Part shown: piece after piece, positions 1-8,504 of the stretch | Layout of the letters: each line of letters opens with the position of its first letter | Numbering within the stretch: the first letter of the stretch is position 1 | Assembly: GCA_050305515.1 (NCBI GenBank) | Contig: JBNLFL010000014.1 | Coordinates: 1-64,000, forward strand | Origin: JAFGUB01 sp050305515 | GTDB lineage: Bacteria; Campylobacterota; Campylobacteria; Campylobacterales; Sulfurimonadaceae | Reading direction: 5' to 3' | DNA: 64,000 nt | Notes under the pieces: generated by a model | The model's input: only the letters and a program-made list of their open reading frames with translations | Told to the model about the DNA's origin: nothing | Database searches by the model: none | Program-made: the position numbers and the translations under genes

Positions 1-422
1 TTATTAGCGGTTCCGTCGGCGAGCGTTTTGCCGTGCGTAACTCGGGAGCCCTGGCAATCGTCGAGGGTACCGGAGACAATGCCTGTGAATACATGACCGG
101 AGGTATCGTCGTGATTCTTGGAAAAACCGGTGTGAACTTCGGTGCCGGTATGACGGGCGGTATCTCATTTGTTTATGATGCCGACCATAACTTTGTCGAA
201 AACGTCAACCGCGAACTTGTAGAAGCGGTACGTATCGATACCGATGACGGTGATGAAGCGCGTCACTATCTCAAACGCCTTCTCAAGGACTACAGTGTAG
301 AAACCGGCAGTGAACGCGCTGCGATGCTACTTGAGAACTTCCGTGTCGAAATCCGCAATTTCTGGCTGGTTCGACCGAAAAACCTGAAAAAACTACCTCT
401 TAATGTCGATAAAGGAGACTAA
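1..422 (+). CDS. gltB: Glutamate synthase large subunit, C-terminal fragment
   Basis: This is the last ~139 codons of the glutamine-binding large subunit of NADPH glutamate synthase, which converts glutamine plus 2-oxoglutarate to two glutamates. The frame is open from base 3, so the gene starts outside the window. Seen: GERFAVRNSGA, CEYMTGG and NFGAGMTGG, the repeated glycines of the C-terminal GXGXG right-handed beta-helix domain, which is structural and links the synthase domain to the small subunit. The stop is one base before the gltD ATG, so the two subunits are co-translated. Identification is firm; only the N-terminal and catalytic parts are unseen. Confidence 0.95.
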   Translation, partial: ISGSVGERFAVRNSGALAIVEGTGDNACEYMTGGIVVILGKTGVNFGAGMTGGISFVYDADHNFVENVNRELVEAVRIDTDDGDEARHYLKRLLKDYSVETGSERAAMLLENFRVEIRNFWLVRPKNLKKLPLNVDKGD

Positions 423-423
423 G

Positions 424-1803
424 ATGCGCGAGTTCATTACTACGGGACGTATTGATCCGTCCAAACGTCTGGTCGTTGAGCGCACCAAGGATTTCAAAGA
501 GATCTACGAACAGTTTGATACTTCGGATGCCTCACAGCAGAGCGAACGCTGCATTCAGTGCGGAGACCCTTTTTGTCTCAACAAATGTCCGCTGCACAAC
601 TATATTCCGCAATGGCTCAAGTCGGTGGCGGAAAAGGATCTTGAGTTTGCCTTCAAACTCTCCAATGAGCCTTCTCCGTTTCCCGAGGTGATGGGGCGTG
701 TCTGTCCACATGACCGTCTTTGTGAAGGTGACTGTACACTGAATGACGGACATGGTGCCATCACCATCGGTGCCGTTGAAACCTACATCAATGAAGAGGG
801 GTTCAAGCAGGGGTTCAAACCTTATTTCCCCGGGATTACCAGTGACAAAAGAGTCGCCGTGATCGGTTCGGGTCCTGCAGGTCTCTCTGCGGCGACCTAC
901 CTGCTGCGTTCGGGTATCGGTGTCAGCATGTATGAGCGTTCCGATCGTGCGGGCGGGCTTCTGACCTATGGCATTCCGGGATTCAAACTCGATAAAAAAG
1001 TGGTGTCACGACGTGTCGATCTATTGATTGAAGCGGGTATGGAGTTACATGTAAACTGTGAAGTGGGCAAGGATATCGCTTTTGAAGAAATTGCCAAATC
1101 CCATGATGCCGTCTTTATCGGCATTGGTGCGACCAAGGCCAAACGCGCCGGAATCAATGGTGAAAATGCTCCAAACGTTTTTGCTTCCATGCAGTACCTG
1201 ACGGCGATTCAGCGAAAGAATTTCAAAGAGAGCTATGACAAGGTCTTTGACTTCAAAGATCTCAACGTCGTGGTTATCGGCGGCGGTGATACCGCGATGG
1301 ACTGTGTCCGTACCGCCAAACGTGAAGGTGCCCGCAGTGTCATGTGTCTGTACCGACGCGATGCCCACAACATGCCCGGCAGCCAGAAAGAGTATAAAAA
1401 TGCCATGGAAGAGGGTGTCGAGTTCACGTTCTATGCGGCACCCAAAGAGGTCATTCTCGGAGATGACGACCGTGCCGTAGCTATCAGTATGATCAAGACG
1501 GTACTTGGCGCAAAAGACGAAAGCGGACGTCAGCGCATGGAAGAGGTTCGCGGAAGTGAATTCCAGGTCAAGGCCGATGTCATCATCATGGCACTCGGTT
1601 TCGATCCGGCCGTCCCTTCGTTTTTTGCCGAAAACGGTATCGAGACAAACGGCTGGGGCGGTATTGTCGCAGATAAAAAACTTCAAACGACGACTCCCGG
1701 AATTTTTGCCGGAGGGGATTGTTATCGCGGCGCCGATCTGGTGGTAACAGCTGCCTATGACGGACGTGAAGCCGCACGTGCGATTGTTGCTTCACTGAAG
1801 TAA
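424..1803 (+). CDS. gltD: Glutamate synthase small subunit
   Basis: This FAD/NADPH-dependent small subunit passes electrons to GltB for ammonia assimilation in the cytoplasm. The 459 residues show two N-terminal cysteine clusters for [4Fe-4S] centres (C43, C46, C51, C55 and C94, C100, C104), the FAD Rossmann motif GSGPAG near 148-153 and an NADPH motif GGGDTAMD about 100 residues later. I start at ATG 424 because AAGGAGA at 412-418 is correctly spaced; an ATG at 403 lies inside gltB and adds residues not expected in the family. A TTACATGTAA palindrome at 1045 encodes Leu-His-Val-Asn here. The stop overlaps the next start (TAATG). Confidence 0.96.
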   Translation: MREFITTGRIDPSKRLVVERTKDFKEIYEQFDTSDASQQSERCIQCGDPFCLNKCPLHNYIPQWLKSVAEKDLEFAFKLSNEPSPFPEVMGRVCPHDRLCEGDCTLNDGHGAITIGAVETYINEEGFKQGFKPYFPGITSDKRVAVIGSGPAGLSAATYLLRSGIGVSMYERSDRAGGLLTYGIPGFKLDKKVVSRRVDLLIEAGMELHVNCEVGKDIAFEEIAKSHDAVFIGIGATKAKRAGINGENAPNVFASMQYLTAIQRKNFKESYDKVFDFKDLNVVVIGGGDTAMDCVRTAKREGARSVMCLYRRDAHNMPGSQKEYKNAMEEGVEFTFYAAPKEVILGDDDRAVAISMIKTVLGAKDESGRQRMEEVRGSEFQVKADVIIMALGFDPAVPSFFAENGIETNGWGGIVADKKLQTTTPGIFAGGDCYRGADLVVTAAYDGREAARAIVASLK

Positions 1804-2546
1804 TGACCTTTCAATCATTCATTGATGCGGCACTGCTCGCAATCAATGAAGTCTCTCTTGCACTAAAAACACATTCCCGTGAAGAACTCACAACTCCTCA
1901 TGCCATGGGTCACGGCGGCGATGTCAGCATCGGTGCCGACCTTATTTCAGAATCGATTCTCGTAAGACACCTCTCTCCTTTTGGCCGCATCTTTTCAGAA
2001 GAGAGCGGCTACATCGGTGAAGGTCTCTATGAGATTGTCATCGATCCCATCGACGGCAGCGACAACTTCAAACATGCGGTACCCTATTTCGGCATTGCCA
2101 TTGCACTGACAGATAAAAATGTCACGCATGTGGGCATTGTCTGCAACCTCGTCAGCGGAGAGATTTTCGTTCGCAGCGATGGCGAGGTGCGTATCTGCCA
2201 GCTCCATTCGCACTGTTCTTGTACATCGCTTACATGTAAAGAAAATCCTACGGTCGGGCTTTTTGAAAAGGCGTACGCCAACCATGATGTTGTCCGTGAT
2301 CTCGCTCGTATCGGCTTGAAATTTCGTGCACCCGGTGCGGTGGCGCTCTCTCTGGCCTACGCACATTATGTGAAGTATGTGCTGTTTTTAGGTACAATTC
2401 GCCATTATGATATTGCTGCCGGATGGCATCTTTGCGATGGTTTGTGGCGTTACAGGGATGAAAGCCGTCTTCTCATCGCCCGGGATGAAACAACGTTTGC
2501 ACAGCTCTGCAGCATATTGAATATTGACCCCAAGGATAGATTATGA
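1803..2546 (+). CDS. Inositol monophosphatase family phosphatase
   Basis: This is a Mg2+-dependent sugar-phosphatase fold protein of the IMPase/FBPase superfamily (247 aa). Metal-site motifs are visible: SEES in the position of the first acidic motif, DPIDGSDNF matching the canonical DPIDGTxNF, and YDIAAG near the C terminus matching WDxAAG. The substrate cannot be read from sequence; inositol-1-phosphate, fructose-1,6-bisphosphate or PAP are all possible. C. jejuni has an IMPase gene (Cj0128c) next to accD, as here. The start overlaps the gltD stop as TAATG, and its stop overlaps accD by four bases, so translation is coupled throughout. TTACATGTAA at 2230 encodes Leu-Thr-Cys-Lys. Confidence 0.88.
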   Translation: MTFQSFIDAALLAINEVSLALKTHSREELTTPHAMGHGGDVSIGADLISESILVRHLSPFGRIFSEESGYIGEGLYEIVIDPIDGSDNFKHAVPYFGIAIALTDKNVTHVGIVCNLVSGEIFVRSDGEVRICQLHSHCSCTSLTCKENPTVGLFEKAYANHDVVRDLARIGLKFRAPGAVALSLAYAHYVKYVLFLGTIRHYDIAAGWHLCDGLWRYRDESRLLIARDETTFAQLCSILNIDPKDRL

Positions 2547-3388
2547 GCCTTTTTGATCTCTTCAGCAGCTCCAATACAAAACGACAGGCCAGCAAAGACG
2601 AAGCACCGGCCCACTGGATCAAATGTACGTCATGCCAGGCGTTGATGTATTACAAAGAGATTGAAAATCAGAACTATGTCTGTCCCAAATGCGGGTTTCA
2701 CCTTCGTATCGGGGTTCAGGACCGGATCAAGCTCCTCGCAGACGAGGGGAGTTTTGAAGAACACGATGCCGGCTTGCGGCCGGTCGATCCGCTGAAGTTC
2801 GTCGACAAGAAAAGCTATGTCAAGCGGGTTGAAGAGGGGCAGAAAAAAACAGGCAATTTCTCTTCCGCAATCAGCGGTTCCTGCCGCATTAACGGCGTGC
2901 CTGCGCAGCTGGTCGTTTTTGACTTCAACTTCATGGGTGGTTCGCTGGGATCGGTCGAAGGCGAAAAAATCGTTCGCGCCGTCAATCGTGCGATCGAGCG
3001 ACGCGAAGGACTCATTATCATGAGTGCCAGTGGCGGTGCGCGGATGCAGGAGAGTACTTTCTCCCTGATGCAGATGAGCAAGACTTCTGCGGCTTTGGCC
3101 AAACTTTCCGATGCCAGACTTCCGTACATCTCGATTCTGACAGACCCGACAATGGGAGGGGTAAGCGCCTCTTTTGCGATGCTGGGCGATATCATTATTG
3201 CCGAACCCGGCGCACTGATTGGCTTCGCCGGTCAGCGGGTTATCAAACAGACAATCGGATCAGATCTTCCCGAAGGTTTTCAGCGGGCAGAATTTCTGCT
3301 GGAGAAGGGTTCGATCGATATGGTCGTCAATCGCAACGAGATGAAAAATACGCTGAGTGATCTGCTGAAGATGCTTCTGGGGCGCTAA
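2543..3388 (+). CDS. accD: Acetyl-CoA carboxylase carboxyltransferase beta subunit
   Basis: AccD transfers the carboxyl group from carboxybiotin to acetyl-CoA with AccA, the first committed step of fatty acid synthesis. Its 281 residues begin with the typical zinc ribbon (CTSC ... CPKC, residues ~28-50). The crotonase-like carboxyltransferase core follows with SASGGARMQE, LTDPTMGGVSASFAMLGD and GFAGQRVI, which form the acyl-CoA and biotin pocket. Length is normal. The start overlaps the IMPase stop by four bases, and the stop overlaps the ThiE start as TAATG. Confidence 0.97.
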   Translation: MSLFDLFSSSNTKRQASKDEAPAHWIKCTSCQALMYYKEIENQNYVCPKCGFHLRIGVQDRIKLLADEGSFEEHDAGLRPVDPLKFVDKKSYVKRVEEGQKKTGNFSSAISGSCRINGVPAQLVVFDFNFMGGSLGSVEGEKIVRAVNRAIERREGLIIMSASGGARMQESTFSLMQMSKTSAALAKLSDARLPYISILTDPTMGGVSASFAMLGDIIIAEPGALIGFAGQRVIKQTIGSDLPEGFQRAEFLLEKGSIDMVVNRNEMKNTLSDLLKMLLGR

Positions 3389-3969
3389 TGCAGCTCTATG
3401 CACTGTGTGATCAGGAGCTCCTCGATCGTCGTGGTGTCTCGCTTGAAGCGTTTGTTGCTATCTGTAACCGGAATAATGCCGCAATCATTCAATACCGTAA
3501 CAAACGTGATGATATCGCCACGGTCAAATCCAGCTTGATTACGCTTCGAACTCTTTTTGACGGTTATCTGATTATTAATGACCATTATGAACTTATCTCT
3601 TTTTGCGACGGCGTTCATATTGGGCAGGAAGACCTGGCGGCAATTGATCCCGATCCCAAACGTGCCATGGAAGTCCTGCGCTCCATTGTCGGTACCGATA
3701 AAATGGTAGGACTTTCCACTCATAATGTCGAAGAGATTGCGATTGCAAACGAACTGAACCTCGACTACATTGGTCTGGGAGCCTATCGTAACACGGCAAC
3801 GAAAGTGGTGGATACGGTACTGGGAGAGCGTCTTGAGAATATTGCGGCAACATCGGTTCACCCGGTAGCGGCTATTGGCGGGGTTCGCTTGGATGATCGG
3901 TTTGAACATGTTACATATCTGGTGATGGGGAGTGCACTGCTTGAAGATACAACTCGTCTCGATCGCTAA
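3388..3969 (+). CDS. thiE: Thiamine-phosphate synthase family protein
   Basis: ThiE joins HMP-pyrophosphate and thiazole phosphate into thiamine phosphate. The 193-aa TIM barrel carries recognisable family motifs: QYRNK in place of QLREK, IINDHYEL, DGVHIGQEDL, GLSTHNVEE, DYIGLGAY followed by TATK, and AIGGV. HIGQED and the TK pair contact the pyrophosphate. It is slightly shorter than E. coli ThiE (~211 aa) and sits away from other thiamine genes, so a ThiE/TenI-type relative is possible, but the active-site motifs favour a true synthase. Its end overlaps the start of rlmH in another frame. Confidence 0.85.
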   Translation: MQLYALCDQELLDRRGVSLEAFVAICNRNNAAIIQYRNKRDDIATVKSSLITLRTLFDGYLIINDHYELISFCDGVHIGQEDLAAIDPDPKRAMEVLRSIVGTDKMVGLSTHNVEEIAIANELNLDYIGLGAYRNTATKVVDTVLGERLENIAATSVHPVAAIGGVRLDDRFEHVTYLVMGSALLEDTTRLDR

Positions 3970-4399
3970 AAAAGAGCGTTCCATCTACGATCCGCTCTAC
4001 AAAGAGTTTGGCAAGATGATTTCGCGTTTTGCTACACTGGAGGATATTGAACTTTTTCCCAAAGAGGTAGCCAAAGCACAGACACAGACTCCATTGATAG
4101 CACAGGCGTCTTATAGCGATGTTTTAGCGCCATATCGTCTTAAGGGCTACAGTGTTGCACTCCATCCGGCAGGAAAAAACATCGACAGCATGGAGTTTAG
4201 TAAGCTATTAAGTGATAAAATGTCCGTGAATTTTTTTATAGGCGGTCCTTTCGGATTTAATGATGCATTCGTTGATTCCTGCGATGCCAGTATCTCTTTG
4301 AGTCCCCTGACGATGAGTCACAAAATCGCCAAAGCGGTTTTGCTCGAACAGATCTACCGCGGGTTCAGTATCCTTGACGGTCACCCCTATCATAAATAA
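3941..4399 (+). CDS. rlmH: 23S rRNA (pseudouridine1915-N3)-methyltransferase RlmH
   Basis: This SPOUT-class methyltransferase modifies pseudouridine 1915 in helix 69 of 23S rRNA on assembled 70S ribosomes. The C-terminal knot motif is clear: FFIGGPFGF, then LSPLTMSHKIAKAVLLEQIYR and the diagnostic ending HPYHK. I choose TTG 3941, giving an N terminus MKIQLVS like E. coli MKLQLVA, with GGGGAG eight bases upstream. A GTG at 3932 would add three residues. The start lies inside thiE, so the genes overlap by 29 bases. C. jejuni has the same gene next to accD. Confidence 0.92.
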   Translation: MKIQLVSIAKKERSIYDPLYKEFGKMISRFATLEDIELFPKEVAKAQTQTPLIAQASYSDVLAPYRLKGYSVALHPAGKNIDSMEFSKLLSDKMSVNFFIGGPFGFNDAFVDSCDASISLSPLTMSHKIAKAVLLEQIYRGFSILDGHPYHK

Positions 4400-4408
4400 G
4401 GAGTTTTC

Positions 4409-4762
4409 TTGAGAGAACATGAGTTGAAGTACTTCAAAGACATTTTGTTGGCTCGCAAAGAGCAGATCATTAAAAACATCAACGGTGTCGAAGAAGAGAT
4501 GTCACAGCTGCAGAGCCTCGAACTCAATGATGAAGGTGATTACGCCTCGGTAAGCAACAATAATCTTGTTGAAAGTGCTATCGGAACACAGCAGGGGCTG
4601 GAACTGACAGAGATTGAAGTTGCTCTTGCGAAAATCAAACACGGGCAATACGGTATCTGCGAAATGTGTGAAGAAACGATCGGTGTTCAGCGTCTCAAAG
4701 TAAAACCCCATGCAAAATATTGTATCGACTGTCGCGAGATTGCCGAAAAAAACAATAGTTAA
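4409..4762 (+). CDS. dksA: DksA/TraR-family zinc-finger RNA polymerase cofactor
   Basis: This 117-aa protein should bind the RNA polymerase secondary channel and modulate stringent-response transcription. It has an N-terminal coiled coil, an acidic segment ending in LNDEGDYASVS, and a four-cysteine zinc finger (CEMC ... CIDC) near the C terminus. It begins with TTG 4409, preceded by AAGGAG at 4398-4403 with good spacing. It is the housekeeping paralogue; a second DksA-like gene at 31926-32303 lies behind a predicted zinc-responsive operator. It sits between rlmH and a conserved membrane protein gene, as in C. jejuni. Confidence 0.88.
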   Translation: MREHELKYFKDILLARKEQIIKNINGVEEEMSQLQSLELNDEGDYASVSNNNLVESAIGTQQGLELTEIEVALAKIKHGQYGICEMCEETIGVQRLKVKPHAKYCIDCREIAEKNNS

Positions 4763-4772
4763 GGAATCGAAT

Positions 4773-5801
4773 ATGTATATCAAACGCTACACGGTAGCCG
4801 CCTTCTTGTTGATGCTACTGACAGGCTGGTACGTCTATGCCTTCGTATCCCATGAGAGTATGGGACTCGACTTTTTTGGTATACATCTCCCCGCATTTCC
4901 TATTGCCCTGTGGGTGGTGCTGCCGCTCTTCCTGCTTTATCTGGCATCGGTTGTCCACATGAGTTATTACAGCCTTGTCGGCTCGTTTCACCTCAGACGC
5001 TATACCAAAGATTTTGAAAAATTTGCAGAAGCACTCCGGGATGCGCTTCTGGGAAAAAAACAGCGTCATTTCGAATATAAAACGGAGCGTTACTCCACAC
5101 TGGGCAAGGTTCTTGACCACTGCCGGGTTGTGCCGGATGCAGCTCTGGATGCAACCGGCAATGAAGAGATAGACGCGGCACTCAAACTGCTTCGTGACAT
5201 TGAAGCCGGTGACCATGTCGATATCCGACGTTTTCATCTTGAAAACGACAATCCGCTGGTGGTCAAGTATCATCGCAGCCGTTTTGTGCGTGGTGAGGTG
5301 ATTGCCGAAGATATTCTCTCAAAACCGGAACGTTACAGCCGTGAGCTGGCTGTTGAGGCTTATAAAAGCTATGTCAGGGATGCTTCACTTGCTTCAATCA
5401 TCAAGTACAAGCAGTATATGTCCCGTGAAGCGCTGGAGATAATTTTGCGCCGTATGAATGCCAAAGAGAATGGCATTGAACCTGATACCGAGGCTTTGAT
5501 CGATCTGATCGGACAGATTGAAGTGAGCGAAGATGACTTTATCTGCGGTTCGATCATCCTCTCCCAGACCATGCTGCCACAGCAGCGCATTGCTCTTTTT
5601 GAAAAGCTGAGCGATATCAATGAAGATGCGATGGCTGCCTACATTTATACGCTTTATGACCTTGAAGTCGTAGAAGAGGCCAATAATCTGCTTGATGGTG
5701 CACGTGCTGACGAGTTTCTGCAGTTCAGAGCCTATCGTGCGCTTAAAGAAGCAAACAAAAACTACAGCATTAATCTTTTTACTCCAAAAGTCTGCAGATA
5801 A
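4773..5801 (+). CDS. Conserved membrane-anchored protein of unknown function
   Basis: I do not recognise a characterised family. The 342-aa product starts MYIKRY with two hydrophobic helices (residues ~8-27 and ~38-62) and continues as a ~270-residue largely helical soluble domain rich in charged residues, with a terminal TPR-like character (repeated YxLxD and EAN elements). AAGGAA at 4761-4766 precedes ATG 4773. Its position between dksA and dus matches the C. jejuni Cj0124c neighbourhood, so it is probably a lineage-conserved inner-membrane protein. No catalytic motif is visible. Confidence 0.75.
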   Translation: MYIKRYTVAAFLLMLLTGWYVYAFVSHESMGLDFFGIHLPAFPIALWVVLPLFLLYLASVVHMSYYSLVGSFHLRRYTKDFEKFAEALRDALLGKKQRHFEYKTERYSTLGKVLDHCRVVPDAALDATGNEEIDAALKLLRDIEAGDHVDIRRFHLENDNPLVVKYHRSRFVRGEVIAEDILSKPERYSRELAVEAYKSYVRDASLASIIKYKQYMSREALEIILRRMNAKENGIEPDTEALIDLIGQIEVSEDDFICGSIILSQTMLPQQRIALFEKLSDINEDAMAAYIYTLYDLEVVEEANNLLDGARADEFLQFRAYRALKEANKNYSINLFTPKVCR

Positions 5802-5827
5802 TCTCTGCAGCACACCAGTGACTTCCC

Positions 5828-6778
5828 ATGACCGATAAAATCTCATTCTCCAAACCCCTTTATGTTCTCGCACCGCTTGCCGGATATACTGACCTGCCGT
5901 TTCGCAGTGTGGTAAAGAAATTCGGTGCCGATCTGACAGTGAGCGAGATGCTGAGCTCCAACGCATTGGCGTATGGCTCCGAAAAGACGCTCAAGATGCT
6001 TGAAAAAAGTCCCAATGAAGATCCCTATTCCGTGCAGATCGCAGGAGCTGAAGCATCTGTTATTGCCAGGGCCGTTGAGATTCTCAATGCACAGGATGGC
6101 ATCGATATTATCGATTTTAACTGCGGATGTCCGGTGCCGAAGATTGTCAGCCACGGGTCGGGAAGTTCGCTGCTGCGTGATCTGAAGCTGATGGGTTCTC
6201 TTATTGAGACGATTAAAAAACACTCAAACAAATCGACGACTTCGGTGAAGGTGCGTCTGGGATTTGAAGAAAAAAATCATTTGGAAATCGCCAAAGTGGT
6301 AGAGCAGAGCGGTGCCGATTTTATTGCCGTTCACGGACGTACCCGTGCGGGAAAATTCAAGGCAGAAGTGGACTACGACGCCATCGGTGAGATGAAAGCG
6401 GCGATATCCATTCCGCTGATTGCCAACGGCGATATCGACTCTTATGAAAAAGCGCAGTGGGTTTTGGAGCATACCAAAGCCGACGGCGTGATGATTGGCA
6501 GAGGTGCCGTGGGCGCTCCCTGGATTTTTCATCAGCTTAAAACCGGCAGTGCCGATATCGACCCGATGATCAAATATGCCATCATCATGGAGCATTTTGA
6601 CAAGATGATAGAGTTTTACGGACCGCGCGGTGTCGCGATGTTTAGAAAACATACGCACACTTATTCAAAAGGGTATGCCGGAGCCTCTGCAATGCGCGAT
6701 AAAGTGAACAATACCGATGATGTATCAGCGTACCGCACGATCATCGACGACTTCTTCAGGAACAGCCGACCGGTTTAA
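5828..6778 (+). CDS. dusB: tRNA-dihydrouridine synthase (DusB-like)
   Basis: This FMN-dependent enzyme reduces uridines in the tRNA D-loop with NADPH. The 316-aa TIM barrel shows LAPLAGYTDLPFR, the catalytic cysteine in FNCGCPVPK, KVRLGF, HGRTR and GNGDI-type phosphate motifs (IANGDI, GVMIGRGAVGAPW). The C-terminal helical tRNA-binding domain begins near residue 245. The last four bases overlap the 3' end of the minus-strand fliO gene. It closes the block that begins with gltD. Confidence 0.94.
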   Translation: MTDKISFSKPLYVLAPLAGYTDLPFRSVVKKFGADLTVSEMLSSNALAYGSEKTLKMLEKSPNEDPYSVQIAGAEASVIARAVEILNAQDGIDIIDFNCGCPVPKIVSHGSGSSLLRDLKLMGSLIETIKKHSNKSTTSVKVRLGFEEKNHLEIAKVVEQSGADFIAVHGRTRAGKFKAEVDYDAIGEMKAAISIPLIANGDIDSYEKAQWVLEHTKADGVMIGRGAVGAPWIFHQLKTGSADIDPMIKYAIIMEHFDKMIEFYGPRGVAMFRKHTHTYSKGYAGASAMRDKVNNTDDVSAYRTIIDDFFRNSRPV

Positions 6779-7629
6779 CCCGAAGCCTTGTCCTTATAGC
6801 TCTGAAGCAGTTCGGTAGATTCAACATTGTCAATCTGCATGTAACTTTCGAGCTGCGCTTCATTTTTCTTTAGGATCGTCTCAAAATCACTCTCGGTCAC
6901 CGGGCGTTCCCCGTAAAACTTGTCAAGAACAATGTTGTTGGTGCCGATGATTACCAGATAGCTGGCCTGTGCATACTCGAGCATCATGACACTGTTATGG
7001 GCATCGAGCGGTTTTTGAAAACGAATCGTGGCACCTTCTTGTGATGATGGTGCGGTGGCATGGGTTCCCGAAGGCGCTTTCTTACCAAAAAGCGATGATT
7101 GCGACGGTACGCCTGCACGCTGCTGCATGGAGCGTTTGAGCCAGAAAATAATCAGAATCCCGATAATGAGAATGATAGCAACACTGATGTAACTCTGCTC
7201 CATCCCATCGGTTGATTTTGTTGGAAGCGCGGAGAGGGAAGGCTGTGATGGAGCATCTGATGCGGCAGTCGGGGAGGACGCGGTCAGAAAACGCAGACGC
7301 AGGCCGTAGGCATCGGCTGTTTTGGATGCCTGCATCGTGATTTTTTCGGGAACACGGGCAATAATCTGTGTGCCGCTTCCCGAAGGCGAGATGGTGAGTT
7401 TGCTCAAAAAAGGTGAGTTGAGCTGTTTCTGTTTGACAGATTCGATCTGTGCATCATCGAGTTTGATAATAATGGCGTCGTTTTGACGCTGCTGTCGCAG
7501 GGAGCCTTCAAACGGCGTGTCGAATGTGAGCATGATATCGACGCGGTCGGTACGGTCATAGACGTTGTAGCTCAGGATCTGAGAGGCAAACAGCCAAAAC
7601 GGGAAAAGCAGCAGGAAAGCGTATCTCAT
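6775..7629 (-). CDS. fliO: FliO-like flagellar export protein with periplasmic AMIN-like domain
   Basis: This 284-aa protein probably stabilises FliP in assembly of the flagellar type III export gate. An N-terminal signal peptide (MRYAFLLLFPFWLFAS) leads a ~120-residue periplasmic beta-rich domain resembling AMIN domains. A single transmembrane helix follows (SVAIILIIGILIIFWL, ~148-165), then a short cytoplasmic FliO-type domain with YLVIIGTNNIVLDKF. Canonical FliO is only ~120 aa, so the periplasmic part is an extension; Helicobacter pylori FliO is known to be enlarged similarly. The four-base overlap with fliN supports the assignment. Sequence similarity alone is modest. Confidence 0.72.
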   Translation of the reverse strand: MRYAFLLLFPFWLFASQILSYNVYDRTDRVDIMLTFDTPFEGSLRQQRQNDAIIIKLDDAQIESVKQKQLNSPFLSKLTISPSGSGTQIIARVPEKITMQASKTADAYGLRLRFLTASSPTAASDAPSQPSLSALPTKSTDGMEQSYISVAIILIIGILIIFWLKRSMQQRAGVPSQSSLFGKKAPSGTHATAPSSQEGATIRFQKPLDAHNSVMMLEYAQASYLVIIGTNNIVLDKFYGERPVTESDFETILKKNEAQLESYMQIDNVESTELLQSYKDKASG

Positions 7630-7961
7630 AAGCGTTCTTTGGAAAGATAATAGATGACGGCACTGGAGTCGAGGACTTCATTGATACGGATCGCGAGATT
7701 TTTTTCATACACCATAACCTCGCCTTTTCCGATGATGCGTCCGTTAACATAGGATTCGACACTCTCGCCGGCGGGTTTGTTCAGGTCAATGACGGAACCT
7801 TTGTCCAGTTTGAGAATATCGGCTATCGAGAGTTCGGTCTCTCCAAGGTCGGCTACGAATTCGATCTCCATATCAAGAAGTCCTTCATAGTTCATCCAGT
7901 TAAGCTCTTCCGGAGAAAAGCGCTTTTCGAGAATTTTATCCGTAATTTGTCCCTCGGCCAT
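7626..7961 (-). CDS. fliN: Flagellar motor switch protein FliN
   Basis: FliN forms the lower C-ring, binds phospho-CheY and helps dock export substrates. The 111-aa product has the SpoA fold: FVADLGETELSIADILKLDKGSVIDL, then VNGRIIGKGEVMV and LAIRINEVL, matching the FliN C-terminal domain throughout. Length is typical for a short FliN. It is flanked by cheX upstream (4-base gap) and fliO downstream (overlap), forming a small chemotaxis/flagellar operon read from the minus strand. Confidence 0.93.
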   Translation of the reverse strand: MAEGQITDKILEKRFSPEELNWMNYEGLLDMEIEFVADLGETELSIADILKLDKGSVIDLNKPAGESVESYVNGRIIGKGEVMVYEKNLAIRINEVLDSSAVIYYLSKERL

Positions 7962-7965
7962 TTTA

Positions 7966-8388
7966 TTAGAGTCCCTTGACGGCGATAATCATTGTATGTC
8001 CGTTAATAGAGAGTACCTGCTGTTCATCATAGGCGAAATCAAAAGTATCGAATGTTTCAAAATGGGGTGTCGCAATGCTGAACGGATTGTTATTGTTCTC
8101 TTCCGCAATCACTTTGGCACTTCCGATGACCATATTTGCTACCTCCAGCGACATATCCCGAAGCGTCGCTTCATCACTCTGATCTTCGCCGAGAAAGAGT
8201 TCGGCAATCTGCTGCATCAGCCTCTCATCACACGCGACATAGACGCGATGATGTGTTTCATCCTGTGTCACTGTATCGATATAAGCAATAAGTGTTCTCA
8301 CTTTTGGGACATGCTCCTGTTCGCTGCAGGAGGATTCAAGCTGATGCTGCACAAAGTTCTGCGCAGCGAGGACGACGGTTTTGAGCAT
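7966..8388 (-). CDS. cheX: CheX-type chemotaxis phosphatase
   Basis: CheX/CheC proteins dephosphorylate CheY-P and end chemotactic signals. The 140-aa protein contains LRDMSLEVANMVIGSAKVI, carrying the E-x2-N catalytic pair of the CheX family, and a C-terminal MIIAVKGL strand. Only one such helix motif is seen, as in CheX rather than the two-site CheC. It leads the operon with fliN and fliO; the divergent TauE gene starts about 115 bases away. FliY-like or generic chemotaxis-inhibitor roles cannot be excluded. Confidence 0.8.
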   Translation of the reverse strand: MLKTVVLAAQNFVQHQLESSCSEQEHVPKVRTLIAYIDTVTQDETHHRVYVACDERLMQQIAELFLGEDQSDEATLRDMSLEVANMVIGSAKVIAEENNNNPFSIATPHFETFDTFDFAYDEQQVLSINGHTMIIAVKGL

Positions 8389-8477
8389 ACGGTATCCAAT
8401 ACGGTGTAGAAGTTTGGTTAATTATACGCAAACCGATGTAAATTGTATATTAATCTCCAACCTAAGGCCTGCTTGAG

Positions 8478-8483
8478 TATAAT
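8478..8483 (+). promoter_or_regulatory. Sigma-70 -10 element for the TauE-uvrA operon
   Basis: A perfect TATAAT in the context TTGAGTATAATCG lies 21 bases upstream of ATG 8505, which has its own AAGGAC ribosome site. Campylobacterota promoters commonly show a strong -10 and little -35, as here. Confidence 0.6.
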
Positions 8484-8504
8484 CGCGGCTTTATAAGGAC
8501 GGTT

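Noticed and set aside
1045..1686. 213-codon minus-strand ORF
   Set aside because: Antisense to gltD, lacking any domain.
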